From Curtobacterium sp. TC1 (GTDB lineage: Bacteria > Actinomycetota > Actinomycetes > Actinomycetales > Microbacteriaceae): a stretch of DNA of 64,000 nucleotides. A model generated the notes under the pieces. That model did no database searches. It worked only from the letters and a program-made list of their open reading frames with translations, and had not been told where the DNA came from. Positions within the stretch are counted from its first letter, which is position 1; the number at the start of each line of letters is the position of its first letter. The stretch is from the NCBI RefSeq assembly GCF_019844075.1, contig NZ_CP081964.1, positions 682,001 to 746,000 of the forward strand. The letters run 5' to 3'. The translations under genes and the position numbers were made by a program. Shown one piece after another: positions 23,758-32,814 of the stretch.

Positions 23758-26178
23758 CTAGGAGTCCGTGCGCGGCGAGAAGGCACCGTCGGAGTCGAGC
23801 GGCCCGCGGCCGACGTACCCCTCGGTGACGTCCTCGACGATCACGTCGCCGAAGCGGGCCGGCAGCGTCGCGTTGTGCGTGCCGCGCAGCTCGTCCAGCG
23901 TCGCCGTGAACGCACCCTGGACCTCGAGCGCGTTCGACGTGGCGTCGGTCACGCCGATGCGCAGGACCGGGAAGCCCCGGCCGTCGCAGAGGCCCTGGAA
24001 GCGGACGTCGTCCTCGCGTCGGACGGTCACGATGACGCGACCGGTCGACTCGGAGAACAGCGCGGTGGCCGTGTCGACGCCGTCGCGCGACTCGAGCTCG
24101 TCGAGCACCACGCGGGCGCCGAGACCGAAGCGGAGCACCGACTCGGCGAGCGACTGGCCGAGGCCACCGTCCGCCAGGTCGTGCGCGCTCGTCAGCAGCT
24201 GCTCGCCGCTCGCGGCGAAGAGCAGCTCGGCGAGCTCCTTCTCGCGCCCGAGGTCCACTGCCGGCGGGCGACCGCCGAGGTGTCCGTGCACCGTGCCGGC
24301 CCAGGCCGATCCGTCGAGCTCGAGGCTCGTCGTGCCGAGCAGGTAGATGTTGTGGCCGTCGTCCTGCCAGCCCGACGGGACGCGCTTGGCGACGTCGTCG
24401 ATGACACCGAGCACGCCGACGACCGGGGTCGGGTGGATCGGGGTGGTGCCGGTCTGGTTGTAGAACGACACGTTGCCGCCGGTGACCGGGATGCCGAGCT
24501 CCATGCAGCCGTCGGCCAGGCCCTCGACCGCCTCGGAGAACTGCCACATGACCTCGGGGTTCTCGGGGGAGCCGAAGTTCAGGCAGTCGGTGACCGCGGC
24601 GGGGACGGCACCGGTGACGGCGACGTTGCGGTACGCCTCGGCCAGGGCCAGGCGCGCACCCTGCTTCGGGTCGAGCTGGCAGTAGCGGCCGTTGGCGTCG
24701 GTCGCGATCGCGACACCGAGCCCGGTCTCCTCGTCGACGCGGATCATGCCGCCGTCGTCGGGGAAGGAGAGCGCGGTGTTGCCGAGCACGTAGGTGTCGT
24801 ACTGGTTCGTGACCCAGTTCTTCGACGACAGGTTCGGCGAACCGAGCAGGCTGAGGAACTGCGCCTTGAGCGCGGGGCCGTCTGCCGGCCGGTCGAGCGA
24901 GGCAGCGGTGTCGGCCTGCAGCGCGTCGATCCAGGTCGGGTAGGCGACCGGGCGGTCGTAGACCGGGCCGTCGACGGCGACGGTGCGCGGGTCGACGTTC
25001 ACGATCTCCTGCCCCTGCCAGTCGATGACGAGACGGCCGGTGCCGGTGACCTCGCCCAGGACGCTGGTCTCGACCTCCCACTTGCCGACGACGCTCAGGA
25101 ACTCGTCGAGCTTGTCGGGGCGGACGACCGCCATCATGCGCTCCTGGCTCTCCGACATCAGGATCTCTTCGGCAGTGAGCGTGGGGTCGCGCAGCAGGAC
25201 GTCGTCGAGCGAGATGTGCATGCCGCCGTCGCCGTTGCTCGCGAGCTCGGACGTGGCGCAGGAGATGCCCGCGGCGCCGAGGTCCTGGATGCCCTCGACC
25301 AGTTCCTTCTGGAACAGCTCGAGGCAGCACTCGATCAGGACCTTCTCGGCGAAGGGGTCACCGACCTGGACGGCGGGACGCTTGGTCGGGCCGCCCTCGG
25401 TGAAGGTGTCCGACGCCAGGATCGATGCGCCGCCGATGCCGTCGCCACCGGTGCGGGCACCGAACAGCACGACCTTGTTGCCGGCGCCGGACGCGTTCGC
25501 CAGGTGCAGGTCCTCGTGTCGCAGGACACCGACCGCCAGGGCGTTGACCAGCGGGTTGCCCTGGTACACCGGGTCGAAGTACGTCTCGCCGCCGATGTTC
25601 GGCAGGCCGAGGCAGTTGCCGTAGAACGAGATGCCGCCGACGACGCCGTGCACGACGCGGGCGGTGTCCTCGTGGTCGATCGCACCGAAGCGGAGCTGGT
25701 CCATCACGGCGACCGGGCGTGCACCCATCGAGATGATGTCGCGGACGATGCCGCCGACACCGGTCGCGGCGCCCTGGTACGGCTCGACGTAGGACGGGTG
25801 GTTGTGCGACTCGACCTTGAAGGTCACCGCCCAGCCGTTGCCGACGTCGACGACACCGGCGTTCTCGCCCATGCCGACCATCAGGTTCTTCGTCATCTCC
25901 GGCGTGACCTTCTTGCCGAACTGACGGAGGTAGTTCTTCGAGGACTTGTAGGAGCAGTGCTCGGACCACATGACGGAGTACATCGCCAGCTCGCCCGAGG
26001 TGGGGCGGCGGCCGAGGATCTCCTTGATGCGGGCGTACTCGTCCGGCTTCAGCCCGAGCGCGTCGTACGGCTGGTCCTTGTCGGGAGTGGCCGCGGCATC
26101 CTGCACGGTGTCGGGCTTCGGGCGCACGTAAGTCGTCACGGTGTTGTCGTTCCCTGTCACTGGAGTCGCGGTCGTCAC
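23758..26178 (-). CDS. purL: Phosphoribosylformylglycinamidine synthase subunit PurL
   Basis: An 806-residue FGAM synthase catalytic subunit (FGAR plus Gln plus ATP to FGAM). It is the short form that needs separate PurS and PurQ, both encoded just upstream. Recognisable segments are [14 protein letters not shown] (substrate site) and [23 protein letters not shown] start overlaps the purQ stop by 4 nt. The N-terminal about 40 residues (to [11 protein letters not shown]) are variable. Confidence 0.97.
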   Translation of the reverse strand: MTTATPVTGNDNTVTTYVRPKPDTVQDAAATPDKDQPYDALGLKPDEYARIKEILGRRPTSGELAMYSVMWSEHCSYKSSKNYLRQFGKKVTPEMTKNLMVGMGENAGVVDVGNGWAVTFKVESHNHPSYVEPYQGAATGVGGIVRDIISMGARPVAVMDQLRFGAIDHEDTARVVHGVVGGISFYGNCLGLPNIGGETYFDPVYQGNPLVNALAVGVLRHEDLHLANASGAGNKVVLFGARTGGDGIGGASILASDTFTEGGPTKRPAVQVGDPFAEKVLIECCLELFQKELVEGIQDLGAAGISCATSELASNGDGGMHISLDDVLLRDPTLTAEEILMSESQERMMAVVRPDKLDEFLSVVGKWEVETSVLGEVTGTGRLVIDWQGQEIVNVDPRTVAVDGPVYDRPVAYPTWIDALQADTAASLDRPADGPALKAQFLSLLGSPNLSSKNWVTNQYDTYVLGNTALSFPDDGGMIRVDEETGLGVAIATDANGRYCQLDPKQGARLALAEAYRNVAVTGAVPAAVTDCLNFGSPENPEVMWQFSEAVEGLADGCMELGIPVTGGNVSFYNQTGTTPIHPTPVVGVLGVIDDVAKRVPSGWQDDGHNIYLLGTTSLELDGSAWAGTVHGHLGGRPPAVDLGREKELAELLFAASGEQLLTSAHDLADGGLGQSLAESVLRFGLGARVVLDELESRDGVDTATALFSESTGRVIVTVRREDDVRFQGLCDGRGFPVLRIGVTDATSNALEVQGAFTATLDELRGTHNATLPARFGDVIVEDVTEGYVGRGPLDSDGAFSPRTDS

Positions 26179-26879
26179 TTGACGAGCGTCGACTCGATCA
26201 CGGAGGTGAAGAAGGTGAGGCCGTCCGTGCCGGAGGCCATGGCAGCGGCGGTGTCCGGACCGAAGCCGGGCTCGGTCGCGTGCTCGGGGTGCGGCATCAG
26301 GCCCACGACGTTGCCGCGCTCGTTCGAGACGCCGGCGATGTCGTCGATCGACCCGTTCGGGTTCACGCCGACGTAGCGGAACACGACCTGGCCGTTGTCC
26401 TCGATGCGCTTGATCTCGTCGGCGTCGGCGACGAACCGGCCGTCGGCGTTCTTGAGCGGGATCGTGATCTCCTGCTGCGCGGTGAACCCCGAGGTCCAGG
26501 CGGTCGAGGTCGTCTCGACGCGGAGCTTCTGGTCGCGGCGGATGAACTGCTGGTGCGCGTTGCGGGTGTGGGCCCCGGGGACCAGACGGGCCTCGGCCAG
26601 CATCTGGAAGCCGTTGCAGATGCCGAGCACGGGCATGCCCTTGCCGGCGGCGTCGATGACCTCGGCCATGATCGGCGCCTTCGCGGCGATCGCACCGGCG
26701 CGCAGGTAGTCGCCGTACGAGAACCCGCCGGGCAGCACGATCGCGTCGACGCCCTGCAGGTCGTGGTCGCCGTGCCAGAGCGCGACGGGGTCGGCGCCGG
26801 CGAGACGGACCGCGCGCTGGGCGTCGCGGTCGTCGAGCGAGCCGGGGAAGGTGATGACGCCGATGCGCATCCGGGTCAC
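26175..26879 (-). CDS. purQ: Phosphoribosylformylglycinamidine synthase subunit PurQ
   Basis: A 234-residue class I glutamine amidotransferase subunit supplying ammonia to PurL. The nucleophile is the Cys of [10 protein letters not shown], and the His-Glu pair is in [23 protein letters not shown] is the family N-terminus. The GTG at 26879 overlaps the purS stop by 4 nt; an ATG three codons later is an alternative. Confidence 0.97.
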   Translation of the reverse strand: MTRMRIGVITFPGSLDDRDAQRAVRLAGADPVALWHGDHDLQGVDAIVLPGGFSYGDYLRAGAIAAKAPIMAEVIDAAGKGMPVLGICNGFQMLAEARLVPGAHTRNAHQQFIRRDQKLRVETTSTAWTSGFTAQQEITIPLKNADGRFVADADEIKRIEDNGQVVFRYVGVNPNGSIDDIAGVSNERGNVVGLMPHPEHATEPGFGPDTAAAMASGTDGLTFFTSVIESTLVK

Positions 26880-27127
26880 TGGCCTTCGACGGTCACGGAG
26901 ACGACGTCCTCGATGACCGCGTTCGAGAAGACGTCGGCGGCGATGTCGCGGACCTCGGCCAGCTTGGCGTCGTCGACGGGGCCGTCGACGGTCACCTCGA
27001 AACGCTTGCCGATGCGGACGTTGGTCAGGTCGGCCTTGCCCAGGCGTGCGAGGGCGTTGCCCACCGCCTTGCCCTGGGGGTCGAGGATCTCAGCCTTGGG
27101 CATGACCTCGACGACGATCGTTGGCAC
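26876..27127 (-). CDS. purS: Phosphoribosylformylglycinamidine synthase subunit PurS
   Basis: An 83-residue scaffold subunit that bridges PurQ and PurL. It shows the family core [18 protein letters not shown] followed by [11 protein letters not shown] start with GGAGAG 6 nt upstream. It is the first gene of the purS-purQ-purL block, all joined by 4-nt overlaps. A TAGACT box on this strand at 27167-27172 is a plausible -10, about 40 nt before the start. Confidence 0.95.
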   Translation of the reverse strand: MPTIVVEVMPKAEILDPQGKAVGNALARLGKADLTNVRIGKRFEVTVDGPVDDAKLAEVRDIAADVFSNAVIEDVVSVTVEGQ

Positions 27128-27232
27128 GTGTTCTCTCCAGCACTTCAGGGGTGGGGGGACGCGACCAGTCTACGGGGCGCGCGCGACACGCCGGGACGGA
27201 TCCCGGCCTCCTGTGGAGGGCGAGCTGTGTGT

Positions 27233-27273
27233 TTGCTCACATGTGTTCCACTCCGTATATTCGACGTCGAATA
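27233..27273 (+). promoter_or_regulatory. Promoter with palindromic operator of the PadR-MFS unit
   Basis: TTGCTC (27233-27238), a 17-bp spacer and TATATT (27256-27261) form a conventional promoter. The perfect 16-bp palindrome TATTCGACGTCGAATA (27258-27273) covers the -10 and the expected start point, as expected for PadR autorepression. Confidence 0.68.
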
Positions 27274-27316
27274 GTCCAGTCCGAAGACGGCCGCATCGAT
27301 CAGCCAGGAGGCACGG

Positions 27317-27931
27317 ATGGCATCGCTCACACCGCTCGCGTTCGCCGCGCTCGACCTGCTGAACGAGGCGCCGATGCACCCGTACGAGATGTTCCAGACG
27401 ATGCTCCACCGGCAGGAGGAGCGGAACGTCAAGGTCCGCCCGGGCACCCTCTACCACCAGGTCGGCCGCCTCGCCGAACTCGGGTTCGCCCAGGTCGTGG
27501 GCACCGACCGCGACGGCAACCGTCCGGAGCGCACCACCTACACGATCACCGACGCCGGCCGCGCAGCGCTCGCCGACGGTCTCCGCCGCATGGTGGCCGA
27601 GCCCGCCGACGAGTACCCGGAGTTCCACCTGGCGCTCTCCGTCCTCGAGAACCTGCCGCAGGCCGAGGCGGTCGATGCCGTCCGGGCACGGATCGTCGCG
27701 CTCGAACGGGAGCGCGACGACTACGACGAGGCGCTCAAGCGCGTGCACGCCAAGCAGCTCACCGAGCGCTACTGGCTCGACGTGTCGTACGTCCGTGCGA
27801 TGCTCGCCGCGCAGATCGAGTGGCTCAGTACCACCGTCGACCGCATCGCCAGCGGCGACCTCCCCTGGGACGGCCCGGCCGTCCCCGCAGACACTGACTT
27901 CCCCACGAACAGCAAGGACACCACTCGATGA
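27317..27931 (+). CDS. PadR family transcriptional regulator
   Basis: A 204-residue PadR-s2-like repressor: N-terminal winged helix (LAFAALDLLNEAPMHPYEMF, RPGTLYHQVGRLAELG, and TYTITDAGRAAL as the wing) and a C-terminal helical dimerisation part (Vir-like) around DEALKRVHAKQLTERYWLDV. AGGAGG at 27306-27311 precedes the ATG by 5 nt. Its TGA overlaps the ATG of the MFS exporter by 4 nt, the usual PadR/exporter pairing in which the drug relieves repression. The palindrome at 27258-27273 is its likely operator. Confidence 0.9.
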   Translation: MASLTPLAFAALDLLNEAPMHPYEMFQTMLHRQEERNVKVRPGTLYHQVGRLAELGFAQVVGTDRDGNRPERTTYTITDAGRAALADGLRRMVAEPADEYPEFHLALSVLENLPQAEAVDAVRARIVALERERDDYDEALKRVHAKQLTERYWLDVSYVRAMLAAQIEWLSTTVDRIASGDLPWDGPAVPADTDFPTNSKDTTR

Positions 27932-29577
27932 CCACCGTCACGCCTCCGCGGACGACCGAGAAGAAGCCGTGGCCCGCCCTCTGGGCGCTCGTCGTCGGCT
28001 TCTTCATGATCCTCGTCGACTCGACCATCGTGTCGGTCGCCACCCCCACCATCGCGCAGAAGCTCGACGCGGACATCAACGCCGTGATCTGGGTGACGAG
28101 CGCGTACCTGCTCGCCTACGCCGTGCCGCTGCTCATCACGGGCCGGCTCGGTGACCGCTTCGGCCCGAAGGTCATGTACCAGATCGGCCTCGTGGTCTTC
28201 ACGCTCGCCAGCCTGTGGTGCGGCCTGGCCGGCTCGATCGAGGTGCTCATCGTCGCCCGCGTCGTGCAGGGCCTCGGCGCCGCGATGATGAGCCCGCAGA
28301 CGATGTCCGTCATCACGCGCATCTTCCCGCCGCAGAAGCGCGGCGCGGCGATGGGCCTCTGGGGCGCCGTCGCCGGTGTCGCCTCGCTCGTCGGCCCGAT
28401 CGTCGGCGGCCTGCTCGTCGACGGCTTCGGCTGGGAGTGGATCTTCTTCGTGAACGTCCCCGTGGGCGTCGTCGCGTTCGTCCTGGCGCAGCGCTTCGTG
28501 CCGTCGTTCGACCGCCACGGCCACCGCTTCGACTACCTCGGGATCTTCCTGTCCGCGGTCGGGCTGTTCCTGCTCGTCTTCGGCATCCAAGAGGGCGAAA
28601 CCTACGACTGGGGCATCATCGCCGGCCCGATCTCGGTGTGGGGCCTGATCATCGCCGGCCTGGTCGTCCTCGCCGGGTTCGTGGTCTGGCAGGGAACGCA
28701 GAAGGGCGAGCCGCTGCTGCCCCTCGGCCTGTTCAAGGACCGCAACTTCACGCTCGCGAACGTCGCCATCACGGCCGTCGGTGTCGCGATCGCCTCGTTC
28801 GCCCTGCCGATCATGCTCTGGGCGCAGGACGTCCTGCGCTTCTCGCCGACCCAGGCTGCGCTGCTCCTCGTGCCGCAGGCCGTGCTGTCCGCCGGCCTCG
28901 CCCCGCTCGTCGGCAAGAACCTCAACCGCTGGAACCCGCGCTGGGTCGCCGCGTTCGGGCTCGCCTGCTTCTCGGCCGGGCTGTTCTGGTTCGGCGCGCT
29001 GCTGTCGTCGAGCGCTGACTGGGGATGGGTGCTCCTGCCGAGCGCGCTCCTCGGCATCGCGAACGCCTGCATGTGGGGCCCGCTGTCCGTCTCGGCGACG
29101 CGCAACCTGCCGCCGAAGCTGGCCGGTGCCGGCTCGGGCGTCTACAACACCACGCGGCAGATCGGTGCGGTCCTCGGGTCGGCCGGCATCGCCGCGCTGA
29201 TGGAGGCCCGGATCAGCGCGAACTTCCCGTCCTCGACCGGCGGGGTGTCCGCCGGCGGAGCCGAGCAGCAGGTCGGCGCACTGCCGGGTGCACTGCTCGA
29301 GCCCTTCTCGCGGGCCATGGGTGAGTCGCTGTTCCTGCCGGCGATCGTGCTCCTCGCGGCGATCGTGGCGGCGCTGTTCCTGGCGAAGCCGAAGCAGACC
29401 GTCGCCTGGCAGCAGACCGGTGGCGTGACCACCCAGCCCGGCGCCGAGGGCTCTGCGCCGACCGAGGGCGACGCGAAGCCGACCGAGCACGGCGCGCACG
29501 CTGCGGCCGCTGCTCCGGCGACGCCCGAGGCCGAGCTCGCCGCCATCGACCACCACGGCAAGCACGCCGACGCCTGA
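27928..29577 (+). CDS. MFS multidrug exporter, DHA2 (EmrB/QacA) family
   Basis: 549 residues with about 14 helices. The proton-relay motif LVDSTIVSVATPTI in helix 1, motif A GRLGDRFGPKVMY and motif C-like GAVAGVASLVGPIVGGLLV in helix 5 mark a drug/proton antiporter of the DHA2 class. The C-terminal 60 residues are a hydrophilic Ala/Glu-rich tail. It is coupled to the PadR repressor gene and ends at the strong hairpin 29593-29630. Confidence 0.93.
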   Translation: MTTVTPPRTTEKKPWPALWALVVGFFMILVDSTIVSVATPTIAQKLDADINAVIWVTSAYLLAYAVPLLITGRLGDRFGPKVMYQIGLVVFTLASLWCGLAGSIEVLIVARVVQGLGAAMMSPQTMSVITRIFPPQKRGAAMGLWGAVAGVASLVGPIVGGLLVDGFGWEWIFFVNVPVGVVAFVLAQRFVPSFDRHGHRFDYLGIFLSAVGLFLLVFGIQEGETYDWGIIAGPISVWGLIIAGLVVLAGFVVWQGTQKGEPLLPLGLFKDRNFTLANVAITAVGVAIASFALPIMLWAQDVLRFSPTQAALLLVPQAVLSAGLAPLVGKNLNRWNPRWVAAFGLACFSAGLFWFGALLSSSADWGWVLLPSALLGIANACMWGPLSVSATRNLPPKLAGAGSGVYNTTRQIGAVLGSAGIAALMEARISANFPSSTGGVSAGGAEQQVGALPGALLEPFSRAMGESLFLPAIVLLAAIVAALFLAKPKQTVAWQQTGGVTTQPGAEGSAPTEGDAKPTEHGAHAAAAAPATPEAELAAIDHHGKHADA

Positions 29578-29592
29578 CCCGCGCCGACCACA

Positions 29593-29630
29593 CGGGCCCC
29601 GGGCTGCTCACACGAGCGGCCCGGGGCCCG
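29593..29630 (+). terminator. Terminator after the MFS gene
   Basis: Perfect 12-bp arms CGGGCCCCGGGC (29593-29604) and complement (29619-29630), extended inward by TGCT/AGCG with one wobble pair, 16 nt after the stop. Confidence 0.75.
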
Positions 29631-29670
29631 CGTGCGTCCGGGGCCCAGGGTCCGGGGCCCGGGCACAGTC

Positions 29671-29797
29671 GTTGCGGCCGCGGGGGTGCGACACCGTCGA
29701 CGTCGTACGACAACGGTTCTGTCGCAGTCCCGCGTCTGCAACGGTTGCGGCCGCGGGCTTGCGACACCCTCGACGTCGTGCGACATCGAGGGTGTCG
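29671..29797. repeat. Direct repeat pair ending in a GCGACA hairpin
   Basis: Two 43-bp copies (29671-29713 and 29744-29786) match at about 38 positions and both begin GTTGCGGCCGCGGG. The second runs into an 11-bp perfect stem CGACACCCTCG (29762-29772 with 29787-29797), which could terminate the minus-strand ctaG-like gene. Located between convergent genes. Confidence 0.7.
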
Positions 29798-29831
29798 TTC
29801 CGGGTCAGCGCCGTCGCCGCCCGCCCCGCGC

Positions 29832-30653
29832 TCACCCGCGGCGCTGCAAGTGCGCCCGCGTGAGTTCGTCGATCTGCTCGTCGGTCAGGGCGTCGACCGC
29901 GTGGGCCTCGCGGCGATCGGTCCGCTGCCACCGGATGAACAGCGAGATGAGCACGGGGATGTCCGCCACCTCGGCGATGAACCACAGCAGGTCGCCCGCC
30001 AGGTGCTGATCGCGCAGCGGGGACGGGAACCACGGCTGCCCGACCGCCTGCACCACCGAGCCGTCGAGTACGCGGTTCGTGATCCGCAGCACGATGCCCG
30101 GCACCGCGTCGATCATCAGCTCGACGAACGCGAGCAGGAACTCCGCGGTGACGAACGTCGACGACCGCAGCACCCCGGGCTCGGACAGCGGGGCGAGCAG
30201 TCCGAAGCCGAGCGCCGGCACCGTCACCGTGATGACGACGGCCCAGACGGACGATCCCCGCAGGGTCGCCGCGAACGGTGTCAGCAACAGGCCGAACAGG
30301 ACGAGGGCGACCAGCGGCGCGACGATCGCGTTGCCGAGCAGACGCACTGGACGTGACCCCATGGCGGCGTCTGCGGCGTGCGCGAGGCGATCCGGGCCTC
30401 CCGTCCGGAGCAACGACACGGGCGCACCGAGCGCGGCGAAGGTGGGGACCGCGAAGAAGAGCAGGGCGGACCGCAGGACGAACGCCCACCGCAGCTGCTG
30501 GTCGTACACGCCGACGATGCCGAACTGCAGGATCCCGAACACCACCAGCGCCGCGACGAAGGCGAGGGTGCGCCACCAGGGCCAGCGCGCGCCGCGGCGG
30601 GCAGCACCGACGACCCACCAGCCGTACGCGACCGCGGCGACGACGATCATCAC
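29832..30653 (-). CDS. Cytochrome c oxidase assembly protein, Caa3-type CtaG family
   Basis: From the first standard start (GTG 30653) this is 273 residues with about seven helices, including the blocks LRSALLFFAVPTFAALGAPV and AEFLLAFVELMIDAVPGIVL of CtaG-like proteins, which help insert copper into haem-copper oxidase subunit I. The frame stays open upstream and encodes FWSTWRFDPLSAV, which resembles the conserved family N-terminus (W-x-FDPL). AGGAGG (30714-30719 on this strand) followed by 6 nt and ACG (30705-30707) marks the natural start position, so the real protein is probably 291 residues starting at ACG or carries a start-codon mutation. The C-terminus DELTRAHLQRRG is hydrophilic. 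Confidence 0.82.
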   Translation of the reverse strand: MMIVVAAVAYGWWVVGAARRGARWPWWRTLAFVAALVVFGILQFGIVGVYDQQLRWAFVLRSALLFFAVPTFAALGAPVSLLRTGGPDRLAHAADAAMGSRPVRLLGNAIVAPLVALVLFGLLLTPFAATLRGSSVWAVVITVTVPALGFGLLAPLSEPGVLRSSTFVTAEFLLAFVELMIDAVPGIVLRITNRVLDGSVVQAVGQPWFPSPLRDQHLAGDLLWFIAEVADIPVLISLFIRWQRTDRREAHAVDALTDEQIDELTRAHLQRRG

Positions 30654-30798
30654 CGCTGACAGGGGATCGAACCGCCAGGTGCTCCAGAACTCGGGTGTCG
30701 ACGGCGTCGGGTGCCTCCTGCGGATCGGCCTCGTGCCATCCTCTGCCCGGCGTGTGTGCCGGCGCAGACCCGAGCGGCCCCGATCGGTGAGAACCGGT

Positions 30799-32112
30799 TC
30801 AGATCCGGGTGCCGCCCCGGGCCGGCGTGGTCCGCGAGAGCAACCACACCCCGATCGGCACCGCGACGGCGCCGATGACCGCGACCCCGAACGACAGGTG
30901 CAGCTGCATCACGAGGAACGCCGGACCGATCGTGCAGATCGCCGCGACGGCGACGACGGGCCACGACGGACGGTCGGCCGAGGGCAGCAGGCGGGGGAGC
31001 GGGCGGTCGAACCAGCGCAGCGCTCGAGCGACCCCGAGCGCGACGGCGAGCACCACGACCAGTGCGACGACACGGGACGCCCACCACGGACCGGAGCCCG
31101 GCGTCGGGAACGGCACCCCGACCAGCAGGGCGACCCCGTTCAGCGCGATGAAGAGCGGCAGGTGCCACAGGTAGATGGTCATGCCGTCCCGACCGAGCAC
31201 GAACACGGCGCCGAGCGCGGCCCTGGTGCGCATCAGGCGGGTGAGCGGGGCGTGCACGAGCTGGACCAGGCAGGCCTGTGCGATCGCGAGGAACGCCAGC
31301 GGGAGCATCGGCGGGTTGAGGTCCTGCAGCATGTCCGGTGCCCACAGCCCGACCGAGGTCATCGGGACGAGCAGGGCGTAGGCGACGACCGCCACCGCGA
31401 GCAGGAGCGCCTTCGACCGCCGCGCGAACCAGCCGTCGGCCCAGAGGAACCCGAGCTGCTGGGCGAAGAGCCACACCGGTCCGAGGTTGAGCAGTCCGAC
31501 CTCGGCGACCCCGGTGGCCAGGCGGATCGCGTCGACCGCTCCGGCGAGCAGCAGCAGGACGCCGAGGGTGGCCCACGGTGCCCGCTCGTGCAGGCGCATC
31601 ATCAGCGGCACGCAGCACTGCGTGATGCCGTACGCGGCGAGGAACCAGAGCGGCGAACCGATGCCGAACGCGACCTCGGCGAGGAGGTCCGGCGGGGTGC
31701 CGGCAGCCGTCGCCACCCCGAGCCCGAGTGCGAGGAACACGAACAGCGGGACCGCCGGCCGGAACAGGCGCACCAGCCGGGTGGCCAGGTAGTCGCGCGC
31801 GGGGCTCGGTGCACCGCGGGCGACGGTGCTGCGCCAGCCGGTCGCGCTCGCGAAGCCGCCGACCACGAAGAAGAGGGGCATCACCTGCCCGACCCAGGTG
31901 GCGGCGACGTACCACGGGAGCTCCTGCAGGGGGCTCGTCACCCGGACCCCCTGGTCGTCGGCGGCGACGCCGACCATGGTGACGTGCACGATGACGACGA
32001 GGACGACGCAGGCCGTCCGGATGAGGTCGACGACCAGGTCCCGCTTCGCGATGATCCCCCGGACGTCCGGTGCGCTGTTCGCCTGTTCAGGCAGACCGTG
32101 GCTCGTGGACAT
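30799..32112 (-). CDS. Acyltransferase family 3 membrane protein
   Basis: 437 residues with about ten helices. RDLVVDLIRTACVVLVVIVH contains the family's Arg and His (R-x10-H) in helix 1, which mark OafA/NodX-type O-acyltransferases that modify surface polysaccharides or other extracytoplasmic molecules. MPLFFVVGGFASA is the second conserved block. ATG without Shine-Dalgarno; TAGCGT 6 nt upstream suggests a leaderless transcript. The ctaG-like gene follows after about 90 nt on the same strand. Confidence 0.85.
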   Translation of the reverse strand: MSTSHGLPEQANSAPDVRGIIAKRDLVVDLIRTACVVLVVIVHVTMVGVAADDQGVRVTSPLQELPWYVAATWVGQVMPLFFVVGGFASATGWRSTVARGAPSPARDYLATRLVRLFRPAVPLFVFLALGLGVATAAGTPPDLLAEVAFGIGSPLWFLAAYGITQCCVPLMMRLHERAPWATLGVLLLLAGAVDAIRLATGVAEVGLLNLGPVWLFAQQLGFLWADGWFARRSKALLLAVAVVAYALLVPMTSVGLWAPDMLQDLNPPMLPLAFLAIAQACLVQLVHAPLTRLMRTRAALGAVFVLGRDGMTIYLWHLPLFIALNGVALLVGVPFPTPGSGPWWASRVVALVVVLAVALGVARALRWFDRPLPRLLPSADRPSWPVVAVAAICTIGPAFLVMQLHLSFGVAVIGAVAVPIGVWLLSRTTPARGGTRI

Positions 32113-32118
32113 GTCCGG

Positions 32119-32124
32119 ACGCTA
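32119..32124 (-). promoter_or_regulatory. -10 box of the acyltransferase gene
   Basis: TAGCGT on the minus strand, 6 nt before the ATG at 32112; no ribosome site is present. Confidence 0.55.
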
Positions 32125-32281
32125 GCGTGCCGAACGGTCGGTCCAGGGTCGTCCCAGCTGATCGCGACCGGATCGTGACACTTCGTATTCCGGCAGCGGC
32201 ATGCGCCATCGCGCCGACCGTTGGCAGAAGCTCGTGTACAGTGGCCACGTTGTCTTGATTCCTGCAAAAGAAAGGCTCAGC

Positions 32282-32764
32282 ATGGACGCCGACGCCGATC
32301 TGCTCCGCACCTCGGGCCTCCGGGTCACGACGCCGCGACTCGCGGTGTTGCGGGCCACCGAATCGATGCCGCACGCCACCGCCGACGACATCGTCACGGC
32401 ACTCACTGCGGAACTCCCGACGACCAGCCACCAAGCCGTCTACGGGGTCCTCGCCGCGCTCACCGGTGTCGGGCTCGTCCGACGCATCGAGCCGGCCGGC
32501 AGCCCCGCGCGCTACGAGCGACGGACCGGGGACAACCACCACCACATCGTCTGCACGCTGTGCGGCGCGATCGAGGACGTCGACTGCGCCGTCGGACACT
32601 CGCCCTGCCTCACCCCGTCGGACGCACACGGCTTCGCCGTCACCACCGCCGAGGTCACCTACTGGGGCATCTGCGAGCGCTGCGCCGCGGCCGAGCGCGA
32701 CGACGCGGGCGCAGAGGCGCCCGACGCAGCCGCAGGCGCCCCCGACGCCCCGCGCGTCCCCTGA
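32282..32764 (+). CDS. Fur family regulator paired with catalase
   Basis: A 160-residue Fur/FurA/CatR-type metalloregulator. The winged helix spans [18 protein letters not shown] to [14 protein letters not shown]; metal-binding features are [17 protein letters not shown] and the zinc Cys pair in CERC. The C-terminal 20 residues are Ala/Asp/Pro-rich. The ATG follows a purine run (AAAAGAAAGG near 32266-32275), and TACAGT at 32237-32242 is a plausible -10. It lies 50 nt before the catalase gene on the same strand, the common FurA-KatG/CatR-KatA arrangement, so it probably represses both and is relieved by peroxide. Confidence 0.9.
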   Translation: MDADADLLRTSGLRVTTPRLAVLRATESMPHATADDIVTALTAELPTTSHQAVYGVLAALTGVGLVRRIEPAGSPARYERRTGDNHHHIVCTLCGAIEDVDCAVGHSPCLTPSDAHGFAVTTAEVTYWGICERCAAAERDDAGAEAPDAAAGAPDAPRVP

Positions 32765-32814
32765 ACCACCCGAGCACCCCTGACCGAACCAACCGTTCCA
32801 CCCAAGGAGGAACC

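Noticed and set aside
23617..26376. 919-codon open frame antisense to purL
   Set aside because: Mirror frame of purL with Val/Asp/Arg-rich composition and no recognisable domain.
27191..27206. Short hairpin CCGGGA-CGGA-TCCCGG upstream of purS as a riboswitch or terminator
   Set aside because: Only six pairs, located upstream of the likely purS promoter and outside any transcript ending here.
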